A DNA stretch of 64,000 bases from Posidonia oceanica (Eukaryota > Streptophyta > Magnoliopsida > Alismatales > Posidoniaceae). How positions within the stretch are numbered: position 1 is the stretch's first letter; every line of letters starts with the position of its first letter. Location: the NCBI GenBank assembly GCA_037176725.1, contig JAZBRS010000023.1, positions 24,919,001 through 24,983,000 on the forward strand, written 5' to 3'. The position numbers were made by a program, and so were the translations under genes. Shown in pieces: positions 1 to 10,275 of this stretch. The notes beneath the pieces are model-generated. The model searched no databases, was not told where the DNA came from, and saw only the letters and a list, made by a program, of their open reading frames with translations.

Positions 1-231
1 AAGGACACAGTCAATGCACACAGAGATTTGAAGTTGCTTTGTAGTCGTAAGGACTTGCACCTGATAGAGCATGCCAATGGAAAGATTGAAATGGCTAAGG
101 GAAAGTACACACTCGATAAGAATCAGATAAAGGTAGTGTGTAAGTAGGTCAGCAATTTGAAATTTCCCGACGGATATGTATCAAATATATCAAAACTTGT
201 GGATCTCAAGAAATACACTTTCAAGACAAAT
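1..231 (+). pseudogene. CACTA transposase (tnp2 type) fragment
   Basis: Frame 1 reads through NAHRDLKLLCSRKDLHL and then, after one in-frame stop at 145-147, LKFPDGYVSNISKLVDLKK. I recognise this as the C-terminal part of the tnp2-family CACTA transposase, where the DNA-cleaving protein continues into the DUF4218-like region. Only about 75 residues are present and the window edge cuts the start. The internal stop and the loss of coding potential after position 231 show that it is no longer functional. Downstream sequence to about 900 still has protein-like stretches (for example near 360-480) but is too broken to assign. Confidence 0.72.
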
Positions 232-1097
232 AAATTTTTTTTGGCTGCTTCACTGAAAGCAACACTTATTTTAATTTTGAACAATTATATATATGTAAAA
301 TGCAGTGATTTACAATCCATAATCATTTTCTTCACAATTATTTTCTTGTTTCAGATCTAACATGGTTATCTGGAAGTTTCTGGAATTACTGCTCATCTCC
401 ATTGAAATATTGGGATTCATGAGAATAAGCCATTGCAATTTCAGTTCATAAAGAAAGCATCAATACAGGAAAACTTAGCAAACATAATTGTGATATTCAT
501 TGTTACCCGCAAAGGATACCATAGGATGAAATTTTCAAATCGATACCAATCAAACCTTGAAAGATTGTTCTTTTGGTGAATTTATCTAGGACAATAGGAC
601 ATTGAGATGATCCTTGTTTATTGTTATTTGAAGTTTCAGTTAGCATAGCATACCTTTTATTATTGTTCTATTTAGAGTATGGATGAAACACCAAATTAGA
701 GTTTATAGATTTACCAGCATAGCAATCTTTAGATCTTGCATTGTAGAGCTTTTTTTTTGTGTAGCTTTAGATCTTGCATTGTATAGCTATCTTAGATCTA
801 AATACACATTTGCAATGGTTCAAGCAATAGTAAACTGAAGATATATGCATGTCATGTTCGGTTCTTTTAAATTAATAACGTATGTTTTAATTGTTACAGG
901 CCACTAAACTATGCAGAGAACCTACGGTGGCAGAGTGGTAGACTGCATCCCACACTAGTAGGTCGGAACAGTCTTGGTCAACCTCGATTGCGAAGGATAT
1001 AATTGTAAGTAATCATGACTAGAATTAAAGTTGCTTTAATAATATACATTTCTATCTTATATCATCTCTAACTAACTTCGTGTGTTTATTTTTACAG

Positions 1098-1455
1098 GAT
1101 AGGTACATCTTCTTGTACCAAGAAAAATATGGGAACACTGATGCTGCTGAACAACCATCCTTTGACAAGAAACTTTGGAAACAAGTTTCGATGGAAAGGA
1201 ACATGGGTAGTTCATCAAGAAAGCAAAGCCTGTGTGGTCTTGATCCATACTACTCAGAGGAGTCTACTATTGGTTCTTCTGCGGCTTCTGCCACATAGTA
1301 TCGATCTTCAACTCAGGCTTCTGCTTCATTTGATTCTGATTTCTTTAGTTCCCAGTTGTCACAAATGGCAACTACATTGGAGGAGGGTTTAAGTGCCAAA
1401 ATAAGCTCAAAACTAAGAGATGAAATACATGCTTTGGAGGACCGACTTGTAAGGT
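1098..1455 (+). pseudogene. CACTA accessory protein fragment (Transposase_24/PTTA-like)
   Basis: After a probable 3' splice site (tttttacag, ending at 1097) the frame reads DRYIFLYQEKYG, QPSFDKKLWKQVS and a serine-rich tail, with an in-frame stop at 1296-1298. It can be followed further through a coiled-coil-like stretch ending near EIHALEDRLV. The pattern of an aromatic-rich start followed by (D/F)xxLW is that of the C-terminal half of the second CACTA protein, usually annotated as a plant transposase of the Ptta/En/Spm family. It lies downstream of the tnp2 remnant. The stop and short length mark it as degenerate. Confidence 0.55.
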
Positions 1456-1964
1456 AAAGTTTTATGTAGTTTTAAAATTTTTGATATACATTAATTGTCA
1501 TATTGAATTCAATATTATAATATAATCATTATCCATCATAACATATTACAAGTTTATTTTTTATAATCAAAAGATACTCGGACAAGTAGGAAGTTGATTT
1601 GTAGAGTGACGACGACGAGGATTACAAGGAGTATACACATAATCGTCGTTCCATTCATGCATCTTCCTCAAAAGGTAAAGGAAAACAAGTTGGTAGAAGA
1701 AGAAAATGATTTGTATTATATCGTTTTGACTTGTATTATATCGAGTCACTTGCATTATATCATTTCAGTTTTGTATTATCATCAATGTTGTGAACAAATA
1801 GATATGTAAAATCTTATGTTGTAATATCAATTGATACTTTTTTTATAAAATTTGTGGATGTGCAATGTATGTATAATTTAATATATTTGTGAATGCATTT
1901 GAATGTCATTTTAGCAGGTATATTAATCTTAATCATAGATCATATTGTTTTATTTATTTTTCAT

Positions 1965-2292
1965 TGCCCAGAATTAGCGAGGACATGTCCTCGCTACGTT
2001 GTCCTCGCTATTTCTGGAATGACGACAGACTCATTTCATATTTAGCGAGGCGATAGCGAGGACATAGCGAGGAAATTACGAGGACGTTATTCCACGCAAT
2101 ATCCTCGCTATAATATTCTAAGCACATTGTGAGGTACTATCCTCGCAATATCGATTTAACAATTTATTTTTTACCAGGGATATATAATCCTCACACTATC
2201 CTCGCTATAAGCGATAATGAGGACTTAGCGAGGAATCTGCGAGGACTCAGCGAGGACATATGTCTTTGCAAAATCCTATTTTTCTAGTAGAG
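1965..2292. repeat. CACTA subterminal repeats and right terminal inverted repeat
   Basis: Many copies of a short motif, GCGAGGAC or its complement GTCCTCGC, in both orientations over about 320 bp, followed by the terminal repeat ending in TTTTTCTAGTAG. In CACTA elements such arrays are the binding sites of the accessory transposition protein. The same motif is found at 29757-30050 and 62940-63290, so the three elements belong to related families. Confidence 0.85.
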
Positions 2293-4620
2293 TTTAAGTT
2301 GAGATTTTTAAAATTTTCCAATCTTAGTGTCAATAGTCCCAAAGCTCTTTGATGAGGATTTCGGTTGACAACCACTATGCACAGCTTGTTTCCTCGATGG
2401 AGATGAACGGGTATCACAGTGTTCATGAAGAGATTGGTTTGAGTTAACAGGGTTAGGATTTGTAGGGGGGTTGAGAGTGATCGCCGAATCAGAAAGAGAA
2501 GCACCCTTTTCGAGCTGTTTGGCCACAGGAGGTCTTGGGGCGGCTAGGTTTTGTCTGTAATTTGGGGCATTAGCTATAGAATTTTTAGGCCAAGGTCGAG
2601 GAAGAAGGCCTGGATCTCCAGACTGAGGCAGAGGAGGCTGTCACGAAGGGAAAGCATGGCCAAGAGCACGCCTCCTCGTCCATACCCAAAAGCCGACCTA
2701 GTCCAAACATTATTCTCAATGTTAACACCACGACCACCATGAATCCCTCTTCTACCTAGATTTCCCATATGAGAGTTGTGGGTGGATGCCAAGGCACAAG
2801 AAGAGAGAAATTCCAACTGGTCATATGTTTCGTCCGATAGAGGAATAATAATAGGGTTTTGGGGGGTTAGGCCAGCCATAAATGAAGCAAGAGTTGTCTT
2901 GGCTTTGACCACTGACTTCCGTCTCACGGGTGCTTTAGAAAAGAATCTGCAGATGACCGCAGAGTGGTAAGGAGACTTACAATTAGAACACAGGCCACTA
3001 TAACTACAGCGATTCTTGTAATGTCCCAAAATACCACATTTAAAACACCTACCTTTCTTAGCACAGAATAGGTGTAGAGGATGATTCTCTCTCTTCCTTT
3101 TCACTACTTGCCAACCAGTCGCTGGAGACGAGCACAGGGGCCCAGAGATAACAAAGTGAGTGTTAGAGGGATAGCAACCTCCGTCCAGTGTCAAGTGATA
3201 GTATTGAGGTGAGGGGGATGCTAATGGGAGGAAACAAGAGCCAAAAGGAATGCATGTATCACCCTTGTCAGTTTCCAAATCTTTTGCATTTATTGCAATA
3301 TCCTGTGGTGAGACTGACAGACTGTCAGGGCAACATATCGCATTTAATGCATCATCTCGTAAACAATACTCAGGGCGGCGGGAAGGCAAAAGGTCAGGAC
3401 TAAAAGAAGAGAAAAATGCCTGTTCATTGTCTGAAGGTGTCAAAGCCTTAAATGCCGCCGAGTTAACAGCAAATAAATGAATAGATTTAGAAAGGTATAA
3501 TCCCCTAATCTCATCATTAAATGAGGGGGAAAAAGGATTATCATTTGAATCACACAACGTGGGAATCGAGGCGTCAGAAGTAGTAGGATATGAATTGTCG
3601 AACATTCCTCGAGGTGAGGGGGTCTTAAAAGCGCACTCAAGCTTTTCAGAATCAGGCTTATCCTTAATCAGCGATTTAAGATACGCCTTATTTTGAGTAA
3701 TAACGATATTAAAAGATGTATAATTAAAAATATTATTCATAATAGAGGTTTGGTTGCCCGAGACATCCCTAAACGGTGGGTTAATGTCGTCAATCTTGCC
3801 TAGAGAAACAGGATTAATTAATGTCTGCCGACTCTTCGACGACGACAACTGAAATCGATAGCAGGACCGAGAACAGGAGTTCAGCAAGAGACGAGAGATC
3901 ACCGAAGGAAGGATATCGTTACCAACACCGGCCGATTCTGAGATAGAAATATCCGACCAAGACTGAGGGCATCCAAGAGAATCAGAGAGTGTTGTACAAG
4001 AATTTGAGATCGTCCGGTCATCCCTAGCCATAGTAAAAGAAGAATCCAGGGATGAGATTTCTGTCAAGGGTTCGTGGATCAGAGGGGAAAGCGGAGGTGG
4101 TTGCACATTTTTTGATCCAAAAATGGGAAAACACATATCTAGCATAATATCAGTGGCTACAACTTCCTTCCATCCACCAAAGAGCTAACAGGAGTAATCG
4201 GTCGAGAAATAGATGCAATCCCCATAAGAGAAGGAGGCAAGAGGGGACAAGGGAGAGGAGTGTGGCTTTCCTTGAAATCAAGAGCCTTGTTAATAGATCC
4301 ACCACTATCCCTGATCCTATAGGAAGAATATGGATCGGGAAACTCTTTAGAGGATTGAACTCCACCTGAAGAAAGAGGAGTGCCTGAAGAAGAAGAGGAG
4401 GAGGGGAGAAGAGGAGCCTCAGAAAGAAAAGAAGATATGGAGCTAGATAAGAAAGAATGATTTACCTTTTGAAGAGATGGTTGTACAAGAATCAGGTCTC
4501 TGAATCGTCGGCAAACCACCCTGCTTTCTGAGGGAGAGAGCACAATCAGATCATGCTGACGGAGACGGCCTACAAGGAATAGGAGTGAACGCTAGGATTT
4601 TTCAAACATTAGAGAAAGCG
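2293..4620 (-). mobile_element. LINE (L1-type) remnant, ORF1 region only
   Basis: Minus-strand coding sequence of a non-LTR retrotransposon ORF1, described in the pseudogene entry. No reverse transcriptase follows it: the sequence runs straight into the CACTA terminus at 2292. The ORF2 part was therefore lost, or lies on the far side of the CACTA outside the window. The upstream limit near 4620 is set by loss of coding character and is approximate. Confidence 0.6.
2308..4543 (-). pseudogene. LINE ORF1 protein, zinc-knuckle type, frameshifted
   Basis: The minus strand has a 523-codon open frame (4145-2574). An earlier frame (4543-4157) and a later frame (2526-2308) look like parts of the same protein displaced by frameshifts. 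Near the middle is a CCHC zinc knuckle, CFKCGILGHYKNRC, followed at once by a second Cys/His cluster, CSNCKSPYHSAVICRF. The N-terminal part is rich in Ser/Pro. In plant L1-type LINEs this architecture belongs to ORF1, the nucleic-acid-binding chaperone that coats the element RNA. A gag zinc knuckle of an LTR element is the main alternative, but no protease or LTR is nearby. Confidence 0.65.
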
Positions 4621-5345
4621 CGCAGTGGAGTCCTGAAGCAAGAAGCTACGTAAGTAGCTTCCTTGTTGCCTTCTTGTAAGTCCACCACCCTGTTTCGAAT
4701 ACATGCATTGAAGTAATTAACTGATCTTTCTGGAGAATATCTATCCCATGTGTAAGGTGCATGTGGGAGTTCCCAAACCTCACCGTTATGTCTGCCGACG
4801 ATTCACATCACATCCAACATGTCATGTACTATCACTTGTCTCTTTCTCACCATAATAAAAAAAATAAAGAAACTCGTCCCTACATATCACCATCGCACTG
4901 CACTCAAAGCTGATCCTCAGGATCACCGTTCACCCATCACATTTCCTGAACGCCGCATCATCCAAGCATTATCCCGTTGCTACTGCTAAATGTCCAGAAG
5001 AAAATATATCATGTATTTTTTAGTATAAACTGCTCAACTGAGAGAGGCTGCCAACTTACTTTTGATGTGCACAAGACCGGCCAGCTCCCCAACACGTCGG
5101 CAGGCATATTCGAAATACATACTGCTGGCTTTTTAAAATTCTTTCATAGATCATGCTCTTATATCCAATAGTTCACACAACTAATGGATTGAAACCCCAA
5201 TATATCAAGGAACCTTGATATCGTGCATTCCTATGGCAGAAGAGAAGTCAGGAAAAAAAAGAAACTGATTTTCACCGTTGGATCTGATCAACGGTCAAGA
5301 TCAAAGGGACGGCTCCAATTGCCAACCTACCCCCCGGTGCTCTCG
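4621..5345. other. Intergenic stretch upstream of the PLAT gene
   Basis: About 0.7 kb of moderately AT-rich DNA with no convincing gene or repeat. The last 200 bp is the promoter of the downstream PLAT-domain gene. No transposon end was recognised. Confidence 0.5.
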
Positions 5346-5354
5346 CCATAAAAG
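5346..5354 (+). promoter_or_regulatory. Probable TATA box of the PLAT gene
   Basis: CCATAAAAG lies 94-102 bp before the chosen ATG. This would place the transcription start near 5378 and give a leader of about 70 nt, normal for a small plant gene. Only the sequence match and the spacing support it. Confidence 0.5.
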
Positions 5355-5447
5355 ACTTCAACCTCCATCTCTTCAAACCCCAACAAAGAAAGAGCTACCA
5401 CACCAGGATCAGAGAGTAGGAGCAGGAGCCAGCACAAGAAGAAGAAG

Positions 5448-6101
5448 ATGGCCTTCAAAGTGAACCCCCTCATGATCCTCCTCCCTTTCATGCTCCTCCT
5501 AACACCCATTTCCGCCACCCCAAAACCTCTATCAACGGTAATTATTCATTATCTTATCAGCACCCCAAATCTCACATACTAATAATGCATGTCAAACTAA
5601 CATACCATACGATATCTATCTATTATCTGATGTCATTGTGTTCTTTTTTTTTTTTCTTCACAGGATTCATCAGAGCAGTGCGTCTACACAGTCTACATCC
5701 GGACGGGATCGATCTGGAAAGGCGGCACGGACTCCATCATCGGCCTCACCATCAACGACACGTACGGCGACAGCTTCTCGATCCCTGACTTGGTCTCGTG
5801 GGGTGGGCTGATGGGCGCCAAACACGACTACTTCGAGCGAGGCGACCTCGACATCTTCAGCGGCCGTGGCCCGTGCCTTGGTTCCTGGCCTTGCGCCGTC
5901 GAGCTCTTCTCCGACGGGTCGGGGGACCATCACGGTTGGTACTGTAACTACGTCGAGTTGGCCTCCACGGGGCCTCATATGGGATGTGGTCAGCAGCAGT
6001 TCACCATAGAGCAGTGGCTGGCGACCGATGCGCCACCGTACGAGCTCTGTGCTACGAGGGACTACTGTGCTTATGGTGGCGGATATGATGCCAGTGTGTA
6101 G
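5448..6101 (+). CDS. PLAT/LH2 domain-containing stress protein, secreted or ER-targeted, two exons
   Basis: Exon 1 is 5448-5537, the intron 5538-5663 (GTAATT...TTCACAG) and exon 2 5664-6101, giving 175 residues. The ATG is preceded by GAAGAAGA, and the first 23 residues form a classic signal peptide with a Leu-rich core ending ...TPISA. The mature part begins with CVYTVYIRTGSIWKGGTDS and contains WGGLMGAKHDYFERGDLDIF and DHHGWYCNYVELASTGPH, the beta-sandwich PLAT/LH2 fold shared with lipoxygenases. Six or more conserved cysteines suggest disulfides. Plant PLAT proteins (PLAT1-type in Arabidopsis) are small lipid-binding, ER or apoplastic proteins linked to abiotic stress tolerance. Length and domain layout match the family. 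Codon usage is GC-rich compared with the surroundings. An AATAAA polyadenylation-type signal lies 25 bp after the stop (6126-6131). Confidence 0.93.
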
Positions 6102-6131
6102 ATCTATATTCTTATGGATGTGAGTAATAAA

Positions 6132-7198
6132 TTGTGCTCGATCTTGATCGTTGTCTGGGTATAATTTGTGCTTTTTGGTCTTTCGATCAAAATGGTGGGA
6201 CGGTGGTGTTGGTGAATGTGGTGTTGATAAATAATGCGTATTAATCCACCTATGCCCTATGTGGGTTTTATGTATCTTGCTTGGTGTTTGGATAAAATTG
6301 GTCGAGGTAGATGATGATTTTTGGTCATTGATTGATTCGTTGATAATTCACTCCTTTTTGTGCACTAGTCCTTGTTTAGATTGAACTTCCTCTCCCTTAT
6401 TGAACTTTCCTGCACTAACGATTTCTATGCTACCCCTCAAATTTCCTTTCCATTCTAGTTTTGTCATATCCCATATTTTTTCAACATTCTTCCACAACTT
6501 GCCAACACCTTCCACCTAACACCCCAAATATACCATCCAACATCCTCGTTCGACATAAAACAAGATCAACCTACTTGGGAGATTAGTGGCATTGTGGCTG
6601 AAGGATGGGTTACGAATATGGATTCGACGGAAATTAAAATTTCACTTGTTTTTTTTTTTGCAATCAATTTCACTTGTTTTTAGAGAAATTAACTTTTGTA
6701 CACATATGTTAGCTCAATTTACTTTACGATCTAAGCTGTCTATTCTGAAGTTTTATGGAATGAAAGTTGTGTTAGCTAGCAGTCTTTTGGACTCCTTCCT
6801 TCCTTTAAAAAAAAAAAAAAGATAAACAAGAAATGAGTCTTCTAAACATATAGGCTCAACGAATGGTGTTAATATGAGTCATGTCTAAAAAGTGGCTTGA
6901 GTTGTGTTGAGTTTAGTCTAGTTGGATTTTGGAGACTTGTTAAAGAGTAACAGCGTAGTTCAAAATAAGACGTCTGGTTTCACACAATCTAGATTTTTAT
7001 ATCTTTTTATATTTAACATTAAATTTGAATCTAAAGATTGTCTTAGATTCATGAAAATGTAGGATTGTTTTTCTTATATATATGAGTTACATGTATTAAG
7101 GTATGTAGACATCTCATTTTGACATGTTCAATTAGTGGTTCTCTTTAAAATCCTAAAATCAAATCCAAAACAGCATCCATTTTCAAATCCAAAACCAC
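6132..7198. other. Intergenic, no gene recognised
   Basis: AT-rich spacer downstream of the PLAT gene. It contains two oligo-T/oligo-A runs near 6650 and 6808 that may be old retroposon tails. Nothing coding was found. Confidence 0.5.
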
Positions 7199-7366
7199 AC
7201 TCTAAATCTTAGAAAAACTCTAGGTTTGCACTCACTTAAACCCTAGATCAAATCTTAGGTTAGCACTCACTAAACCCTAGAAAAACTCTAGGTTAGCACT
7301 CCTAAACCCTAGGTTAAACCTTAGGTTAGCACACCTAAAGCCTAGGTCAAATCCTAGGTTAGCAAA
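7199..7366. repeat. About 33-bp tandem repeat, five degenerate units with telomere-like core
   Basis: Units of the form AAACCCTAGATCAAATCTTAG plus GTTAGCACTCACT recur about every 32-34 bp. Each unit carries CCCTAG or CCTAGG and an inverted copy of it (CTAGGTT), so each is partly self-complementary. The AAACCCTA core resembles the plant telomere unit, but the array is not telomeric in register. Confidence 0.75.
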
Positions 7367-7379
7367 CTATGCACAAGCC

Positions 7380-7850
7380 CAAGTCCTTCTCCTTCTTTCT
7401 TTTCTTCTTTCTTTCCCTTCTCTTTTTTTCTTCCTTTTTTTCCTTCTCCTTTTCTTTCTTTTTTCTACTCTTTTTTTCCTAAGCCCAACCTACTCTCTTT
7501 CTCCCTTTCTTTTTTCTCCTTCTCCACCCATTTTCTAAGCCCAGCCCACAGCCGGCCCATCACTTCTCTTTTTTCTTTCTTTTCTTTTCCTCCTATTCTT
7601 TCTTTCTCCCTTTCCTTCCTCCTTTCTTCCTTTCTTTCCTTTTCTTTTTTATTGTTTTCTCTCAGGCCCGGCCCAGCAACTCCCTCCTCTCTTTTTTTCT
7701 TTCTTTTTTTATTTCTTTCTTTCTTCCTAAGCCTGGCCCATTCACCTCTTTTTTTCTTTCTTTTTTTCTTTTCTTCCTCCTTTCTTCTTCTCCCGCCTTC
7801 CTCTCCTTCCACTGCCTTCTTCTTCCTTCTTCTCCCTTCTTCTTCTTTGC
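7380..7850. repeat. Long polypyrimidine tract (CT-rich, plus strand)
   Basis: About 470 bp made almost only of C and T on the plus strand (CTTTCTTTT, TTCCTCC and similar), broken by short patches such as AGGCCCGGCCCAGCAA. The long open frames here on both strands (Lys/Glu/Arg-rich on minus, Phe/Ser/Leu-rich on plus) are a by-product of the composition and not genes. Confidence 0.85.
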
Positions 7851-8880
7851 GCCCCCACCACCACTTACTCCCACCTACTTTCCACTCGCATCCTACCCGC
7901 AATTCGTGCTCCTACAGCCTCTCACCACTGCCTCCGACTTCCACCTGACAGCATGCCTAACTCCTCCTCCACTTGCCCAGCCACCTTAGTGCTAACACCC
8001 CCTCTCCAGCCTCACTTCACAGCACCTCACTCACTCGCACGCACGCACACAGCACAGCAGCACCAACAACCGAGCCCAAAAACCCAACTTCCTCCCCTCT
8101 GCCCGCACAACCCAGCTCCACTGCAATTTCCCCTCCCCAACCACTCACGCACTCCAGCACTTCACCATCATCTCCCCCAACCTCCCACGATCACAGCGAG
8201 CGTGAGAGACGTCTGAGAGAGCCACAGCAGCACCAGTTCCACCAGAATTCCACCTGAGCACCCAAAATCAGTTCTCCGGATTCTGAGCAGCAAACGGCCT
8301 TCTGATTGGCCTCAGACCTTCCCCAGGCCACCAGCAACTCCCTCTGATCACGCTACGAGCCTTCCGCTCGCCACAGCAATGCCGTGACCTCCGCCTGCAC
8401 AGCCGCACCCAACCGAGGTCGGCAGCCTTCCTCAGCCTTCCACACAGGTAACGAACCTCCTCCCTAGCTTCCTTGCATGCTTCTTCAGCTTCCTAGCTAG
8501 TTAGAAATAGTTTTAGAGCTTCAATGCGCAATTCAAGCTCCGCCGCTACAGTTCTTCTTCTCCGGCGACGCTCCGCAGCTCCGCCGTGCTCCCGGCCAGC
8601 TTCGCTCCAACCGATTGCACCCCGAGCACCACCGCACCTCCAGCAATTCAGCCTCGTGCCTTCCGAGCACCGCAGCAGCCTCCAGCACCCACACAGTCTC
8701 CGGCCTCCTCTGCAACAAGCCGCCAACGTCGACAGCACGCTCCGACCACCGTCTCATGCCGCTGAGACCATCGGAACACTCGGACGCACCGTCTCCAGTC
8801 TCCGCGCGCCCCACCACCGCTGCCCGCTCGCCACTGTAGTGAACCTATTTCCGATCGATGCACGCAAGCTTTGGCATCGT
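7851..8880. other. C-rich, GC-rich stretch upstream of the Copia element
   Basis: About 1 kb of C-rich sequence with many CAGC, CCACC and GCCGC words. Open frames occur on both strands (for example 8524-8895 plus and 8533-8817 minus), but none shows a recognisable domain and they overlap one another. It runs into the Copia end near 9200 and could be part of that element's long LTR. No LTR start could be found and no second copy is visible in the window. Confidence 0.4.
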
Positions 8881-9202
8881 GCATGGACGATCTGAATTTC
8901 AGGATTACTACAAGGTAAAGAAACTTCACTAAGAGATTAGAGAGACTAACGTAGGTATTATGCCACAATCATCTCTCTTAAGTGTATTGGGTTTCTAGGG
9001 TTTACTTCTTCCTCTTAGAAGATTCCTTTTCTCCATTGTATTCTTTTGACTATAATGATCACTCTTTTCTCCTTTGTTCATAAACGTAAACTATTATCAA
9101 ACTACGTAAATCTTTCTTTGCTTGAGATTGTTTATATTCTCGTTTATCTTCTTTATGAATTTTCATCTATTTCACTTGTATGTGCACATATTCCCTAACA
9201 AA

Positions 9203-9215
9203 TTGATACCAGAGC
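9203..9215 (+). other. Copia primer-binding site
   Basis: TTGATACCAGAGC starts two bases after the LTR end CA at 9199-9200. It is a near match to TGGTATCAGAGC, the site for priming by initiator methionine tRNA in Copia elements. Its spacing supports the LTR boundary at 9200. Confidence 0.8.
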
Positions 9216-9707
9216 TTTTGGTTTTGATCTATTTTTTATGCACATACGAAGATGTCTATGAAGATGAAGATTGAGAAGTATGATCTTGATGTCAATTTTG
9301 GCTTGTGGCAAATCAAGATGAAGGCACTTATTACACAACAAAAACATAATAAGGTGTTGCTTGGAGTTTACAAGATGCTGGCAACTATGACGGAAGAAGA
9401 GAATACGGAGATGGATGCGAAGGCCCTATCACTTATACAGTTGAGTTTGTCAAACGAGGTTCTTCGAGAAGTTTTGCAAGAGACAACTGTTGTTGGATTA
9501 TGGCTCAAGTTAGAAAATCTCTACATGATGAAGACTCTGGTAAGTGAACTACACTTGAAGCTGTAGATATCCCATTTTCGCATTTCCAAGAGCTCATTAA
9601 GGATAGGAAACCTTTGAAGTGTCCTGAATTACATGACTAAGGATCTTATAGCATATTTTCCATGATTTACTTAAAAACATTACTTGATTTTATTTGATTC
9701 AAGATCA

Positions 9708-9935
9708 TTAGCTGTGGCAGAGCTGACACACTCAAACTAGTGACAAGTTTGAGCACCTTGAACACTTTTCTCAGTATAAATCTGTTAGCTGTGGTAGAGT
9801 TAACAGTGTTATTCTATTCAAACTAGTGGCAAGTTTGAGTCCCTTTAACATTATTTAATGCGAGTTTATTAGCTGTGGCAGAGTTAATACTCTCGTTGCA
9901 CTCAAATTAGTGGCAGATTTGAGTATTTTAATGTT
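9708..9935. repeat. Tandem repeat, three units of about 77-84 bp, inside the solo LTR
   Basis: TTAGCTGTGGCAGAG starts each unit at 9708, 9785 and 9869. It is followed in each by ACTCAAACTAGTGGCAAGTT or a close variant. The array lies near the start of the LTR. Confidence 0.8.
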
Positions 9936-10017
9936 AAATGAAATGGTTTTATGATTTCATGGAATTTCTGAAATTTTTCGGACTTTTAACGAATCTCTAA
10001 TGGATTCATATAAAAAA

Positions 10018-10275
10018 CAGGGAGAAAACTGCAAAAAACTAGTAGTAGTCTATTAGAGTAGCACATCTCTTTGGATTAATGTGCAAATATTGAAGAAACA
10101 GGGGTAAAACTGCAATTATCCAGTAGTAGCCTATTAGAGTGGCACCAACCTTGGACCAATGTGCAAATATTGAAAAGATAGGGATAAAACTGCAAAAATA
10201 CAGTTGTAGCGGCATCAAGCTTTGGACTAATGTGCGAATATTGAAGAAACTAGGGAAAAAATGCAAAAAACACAC
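10018..10275. repeat. Tandem repeat, about 80-bp units, inside the solo LTR
   Basis: Three to four units each contain GGGATAAAACTGCAAAAA, then a TTAGAGTGGCA or similar word (lost in the last full unit), then GGACTAATGTGCAAATATTGAA. Starts are near 10018, 10101 and 10178. The array is distinct from the one at 9708. Confidence 0.8.

Larger units (their letters stand above)
1..2292 (+). mobile_element. CACTA (En/Spm) transposon, right part; left end lies outside the window
   Basis: The first 1.5 kb holds decayed pieces of two CACTA proteins on the plus strand. About 300 bp of GAGGAC/GTCCTC-type subterminal repeats follow. The element ends at about 2292 in a terminal inverted repeat, CCTATTTTTCTAGTAGAG, which is close to the reverse complement of the common plant CACTA terminus (CACTACTAGAAAAA). 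The same end sequence closes the CACTA at 13166-30058. The left terminus is not in the window, so the target duplication cannot be checked. The element appears to sit against, or inside, the LINE remnant that begins at 2293. Confidence 0.8.

Noticed and set aside
1965..2292. Dense short inverted and direct repeats suggesting a CRISPR-like array
   Set aside because: Irregular spacing, both orientations, no constant spacer length, and a eukaryotic CACTA terminus beside it.
7465..7902. 145-codon Lys/Glu/Arg-rich frame on the minus strand, and matching plus-strand frames
   Set aside because: They are read through a polypyrimidine tract. Composition alone keeps several frames open, and no domain is visible.
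8493..8968. Overlapping open frames on both strands of the C-rich block
   Set aside because: GC-rich DNA has few stop codons. The frames overlap on opposite strands and none resembles a protein.
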